Shown here: positions 61,276 through 64,000 of the stretch, piece by piece
Layout of the letters: the number at the start of each line of letters is the position of its first letter
How positions within the stretch are numbered: position 1 is the first letter of the stretch
Origin: Trichomonas vaginalis G3
Taxonomy: Eukaryota; Parabasalia; Trichomonadida; Trichomonadidae
Length of the DNA stretch: 64,000 nt
Reading direction: 5' to 3'
NCBI RefSeq assembly: GCF_026262505.1
Contig: NC_067205.1
Span: forward strand, 10,230,001-10,294,000
The notes under the pieces: model-generated
Told to the model about the DNA's origin: nothing
What the model saw: the letters and a program-made list of their open reading frames with translations, nothing else
Database searches by the model: none
Program-made: the position numbers and the translations under genes

Positions 61276-62361
61276 TTAGAAGAATTTTCTTATTCTTTCT
61301 GGCTTATTTTTGTCTTTCCAGTACTCCCGCTCTAATGGTCCCAGATGTGTTGACTTTGACTCTCTCAAGTTCTTAGATGGTATAACATCTTCAACGCCTC
61401 CTTCATATCTTACTTTATAAGTGTCATCGTTTATGTTGTAGCCAAGTATTTCAATAACCACTCCTCGCTTTGCTTCGTCAATGGTTTCAGCAAGTTTGCC
61501 ATTACTACTTTCAACTAATTTGTGACGAGGGTAAAACGCAATAGAGTCGTCGGCAGCTTTTATAAGATATCCATTACCTTGCGTAGAGTCTACGATATAA
61601 TAGTTTCTACTTAACCTTAAACGTTTCTTTGTCAACGGTTTGTCGTCAAGAACTACACGAACTTTTGTACCAGGAATGAGGGTAAATTGTGTTGAATTTC
61701 TGATATTTTGTGTTTGGCTTCGTTTCTTTTGTATATACTTTTCTTCTTGTTGTTGTGTCGTTGAATTTGGTGTATGTCCTGTTGTAGAATGTGTTGAGGA
61801 ATTATATACTTCGAGAAAGTGTTTCATTGTTTCTTCGGTAAAGTCTCGCTCTTGGTTTAAATCTCTGAGCGTTCTTATGAAGCGGTTTATGATGCCGAGT
61901 ATGTTATGGTTATGGTCTTCAGTAGTGTAGTGAGTTATGTTATGCTTAATGAGAAAATCTGTGATTTCATTGCTGAGGTATGCACTGTCTTGGTCTGATG
62001 TTAAAGTACTTGGGTTATGTTCTGCTACAAACTTTTGTAAAACTCTTAACACTTCACGAGTTCCTTTATTTTTCATTGGATATGCATATGCTTTACGAGT
62101 GTTAACATTAATGAAGATGAGGAATGGGTTATGTCCTCCTTTTCTGCTTTGAATGAGAGTGTCAAATTGGTATGCGTCAGGAGTGTTGGAGTAAATTGGT
62201 AAAAAGTAGTCGTAAGGGTTTATTTTTGTTTGATGTACAACATTTTTGTCAAAGAACCTTTTCACTTCAGCTCTGTTAGTAAATCCCCAACTCTTTGCAG
62301 CTTCATTGAACTTCTTAAATGACCTCCATGGATGTTGTTCGAATACTTCTTTCAAGCTCAT
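61276..62361 (-). CDS. Maverick C rve integrase, right-arm copy (open frame)
   Basis: The 361-residue frame looks whole. After an N-terminal helical part comes the rve core: PDAYQFDTLIQSRKGG, FLIFINVNTRKAYAYPM, LTSDQDSAYLSNEITDFLI and HNILGIINRFIRTLRD. The C-terminal part holds an SH3-like stretch (FTLIPGTKVRVVLDD) and a chromodomain/Tudor-like segment (VVIEILGYNINDDTYKVRYE, then GGVEDVIPSKNL), which in related integrases contacts chromatin. Integrases of this type join Maverick ends to target DNA with a short duplication. It is mirrored by the broken copy at 59031-60103. Confidence 0.85.
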   Translation of the reverse strand: MSLKEVFEQHPWRSFKKFNEAAKSWGFTNRAEVKRFFDKNVVHQTKINPYDYFLPIYSNTPDAYQFDTLIQSRKGGHNPFLIFINVNTRKAYAYPMKNKGTREVLRVLQKFVAEHNPSTLTSDQDSAYLSNEITDFLIKHNITHYTTEDHNHNILGIINRFIRTLRDLNQERDFTEETMKHFLEVYNSSTHSTTGHTPNSTTQQQEEKYIQKKRSQTQNIRNSTQFTLIPGTKVRVVLDDKPLTKKRLRLSRNYYIVDSTQGNGYLIKAADDSIAFYPRHKLVESSNGKLAETIDEAKRGVVIEILGYNINDDTYKVRYEGGVEDVIPSKNLRESKSTHLGPLEREYWKDKNKPERIRKFF

Positions 62362-62401
62362 TTATGTAAAGTTAAAGATTTTATTCAAGGCTCAAGCGCG
62401 T

Positions 62402-63948
62402 TCATTGAACGCGGTACCATGCGAATATAGTCACAAATGGTGGCATATAATCTGCACCCGAGCCTGTTGGATTTGTTGTGAAAGTGTGTGAATGATTTCC
62501 TGTGGTTCCACAGAAAATACCTGCGCTTGAATCTACTGGGTCACTTGAAATATCATATCTATTCATTCCCTGTCTATCCGAACCTGCTGCAAGATTTGTA
62601 TAACCTCTTTGTTATTGAATGTGAATGACTACCTGTTGTGTTTGTCGTTCCTGTATGAGTGTGCGGTGGAAGGTTTGCTTCTTTAATTTTTTCGAACCTC
62701 CTGTTTGCTTTGAATATCTATCACAGTATAAGAATTTATCTACAATCTGCTTCCACGTACCAAAGCCCAGAACTGTTGCTGGATTTGTTGAATTCATTGA
62801 CGTATAAATAGAGCCTATAGGATATAATGTTTGAAGTATTTCAGTCTTTAATGTTTGAAGCTCTGTTTTGTCTGCTTTCTTATCTAACATTGCTGGTAGT
62901 TCATATGCTTCAAAATTTCTGGCATGATCTTCAATATTCCTGCAACTGTTATCTAAATTGTTTAGTGTATCTTTTACGCTTGTACTCGGATTCTCTAAAG
63001 GTGCACTTGAACCCAAATCATAGTTCAATATTATGTCGTCTGCTCTAACAGTAGTGAAGGATTTATGTGTATGGTTCTTGTCAGCTTTACTGTCTAACAT
63101 TGCTGGTAGTTCATGTGTTTCAAAGTTTCTGACATGACCTTCAATGTTCATACATTTACTATTTAAGGAGTTTAGTGTATCTTTTACGCTTGTACTTGGA
63201 TTCTCTAAAGGTGCACTTGAACCAAATCATAGTTCAATATTATGTCGTCTGCTCTAACAGTAGTGAAGGATTTATGTGTATGGTTCTTGTCAGCTTTACT
63301 ATTTAATGTAGCTTGAAGTTCATTTATATCGGAGATGTGTTTATGAGATTTCAAAACTTTGTTCGTTGCGTCGAGTTCAACTTTGTCAGCTTTACTTTTA
63401 ATAGCATCTTCAAACGTTATTTTTGCCTTAACTCTCAAAGTAAATCTTGGTTCAACTAATACACCGTTAACATTGAAAGTAGAGGCATAAATTTCACCGG
63501 TATAACCAAATGCTTCTGGTGCTTTAGCTACATCATACTGTACAGTACAGCTTATGTCATAACCTTTAGCACGAATGTATTTATATCTTCTTTCATTAAC
63601 ATTTTTTGTCTTCGCTTCATCACTTCGTGTTAAATATCCATGGTAGTCCGTTATAATCTGTTCGTCTGAAGTTATATAATGAACGTGGTTCTTGACTTTA
63701 TCACTCAGAGCTAAAAGCTCATTTTTGTCTGCTTTTTCGGCTAATTTCTCATTAACATCATTCACTTCTAATTCAACTCTTCCGCCAGAACTCTTATTAT
63801 CATTAATCTTTTTCATTAATTCAGTAATTACGTCATAAAGACTATATTCTGTTTTCGGTTTTGTAAATAATGAGTCAAAATTTCTTTTCATCATTACATC
63901 GCTGACATTAATGATATCACCAATTCCTTTTTCATTTATTCTCTTCAT
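62402..63948 (-). pseudogene. Phage-tail-fibre-like protein, right-arm copy (broken)
   Basis: Inverse copy of the fibre gene at 57449-58990, with the same stalk units and collar domain. It is broken in about three places. Its start region is continuous with the mirrored end of the repeat-protein gene. Confidence 0.85.
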
Positions 63949-64000
63949 TAATTCTGCAATAATGACGAATATATAATCTGTTAATTTATTCTCTTCATCG
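63949..64000 (-). pseudogene. End of the mirrored repeat-protein gene, cut by window edge
   Basis: The last bases mirror 57384-57448 of the left arm (the C-terminal codons of the 479-residue repeat protein). Nothing more can be said within the window. Confidence 0.6.

Larger units (their letters stand above)
50763..64000 (+). mobile_element. Maverick/Polinton copy C (right end outside window)
   Basis: It starts AGTATGGG, with a GC-rich hairpin just inside, and is inserted in a DDE transposase gene. Gene content is a set of small proteins, two capsid-like genes, a packaging ATPase, fibre-type proteins and an rve integrase, then a spacer and an inverted copy of fibre and integrase. It belongs to a different subfamily from A and B, whose counterparts are clearly diverged. 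Its left half looks whole; breaks (about five) are concentrated in the two mirrored arms and the spacer. The right end is not seen; the polymerase may lie beyond it. It is treated as a fossil. Confidence 0.9.
61203..64000 (-). repeat. Right arm of 2.8-kb inverted repeat (runs off window)
   Basis: Inverse copy of 57384-60176. It still matches at position 64000, where it has reached the end of the repeat-protein gene, so the true arm may be longer. Confidence 0.9.

Overview
The window looks like nuclear DNA of a trichomonad (Parabasalia; Trichomonas vaginalis or a close relative). The reasons are the AT-rich sequence, genes without visible introns, ankyrin proteins of the type expanded in trichomonads, a NimA-like protein with a hydrogenosome-type leader (MLSSICRF), a nitroreductase beside it, and dense invasion by Maverick/Polinton elements. 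Species level is an inference.

Layout. 1-9281: Maverick copy A, read on the minus strand, open at the left edge. It carries a capsid-like gene piece, protein-primed DNA polymerase B, an HNH endonuclease, small basic or amphipathic proteins, an rve integrase, a phage-tail-fibre-like protein, a second capsid-like gene and a DNA adenine methylase. 9282-12132: host island with a DZIP1-like zinc-finger gene. 12133-17088: Maverick copy B, same family, opposite orientation, cut off on the right. 17089-50497: host region with a decayed and then an open midasin-like AAA gene, two ankyrin genes, a frameshifted HECT ubiquitin ligase with a relic duplicate tail and a 44-bp minisatellite, a MITE-like 1.05-kb repeat, a beta-helix surface-protein gene, a relic and an intact VPS18, a 2169-residue BEACH-like scaffold, and a divergent nitroreductase/NimA pair. 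50498-50762: tail of a DDE transposase gene that is interrupted by Maverick copy C (50763 to the right edge). Copy C has capsid-like genes, an A32/FtsK-type packaging ATPase, fibre genes and an integrase, followed by a 2.8-kb inverted repeat that mirrors its fibre and integrase genes.

How it fits together. The three Mavericks carry parts of one virion-like module: capsid-like proteins, packaging ATPase, membrane-active small proteins, fibre, integrase and polymerase. Most of their genes are preceded by a T-rich tract followed by (T)AAATG, which suggests a shared element-specific promoter. All three are treated here as fossils: A and B are clearly broken, while C is largely open in its left half. 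Among host genes the most notable is the NimA/nitroreductase pair, two enzyme families with opposite effects on nitroimidazole drugs, one apparently targeted to the hydrogenosome. Several host genes are interrupted by frameshifts, some in A-runs, which could be real decay or assembly error.
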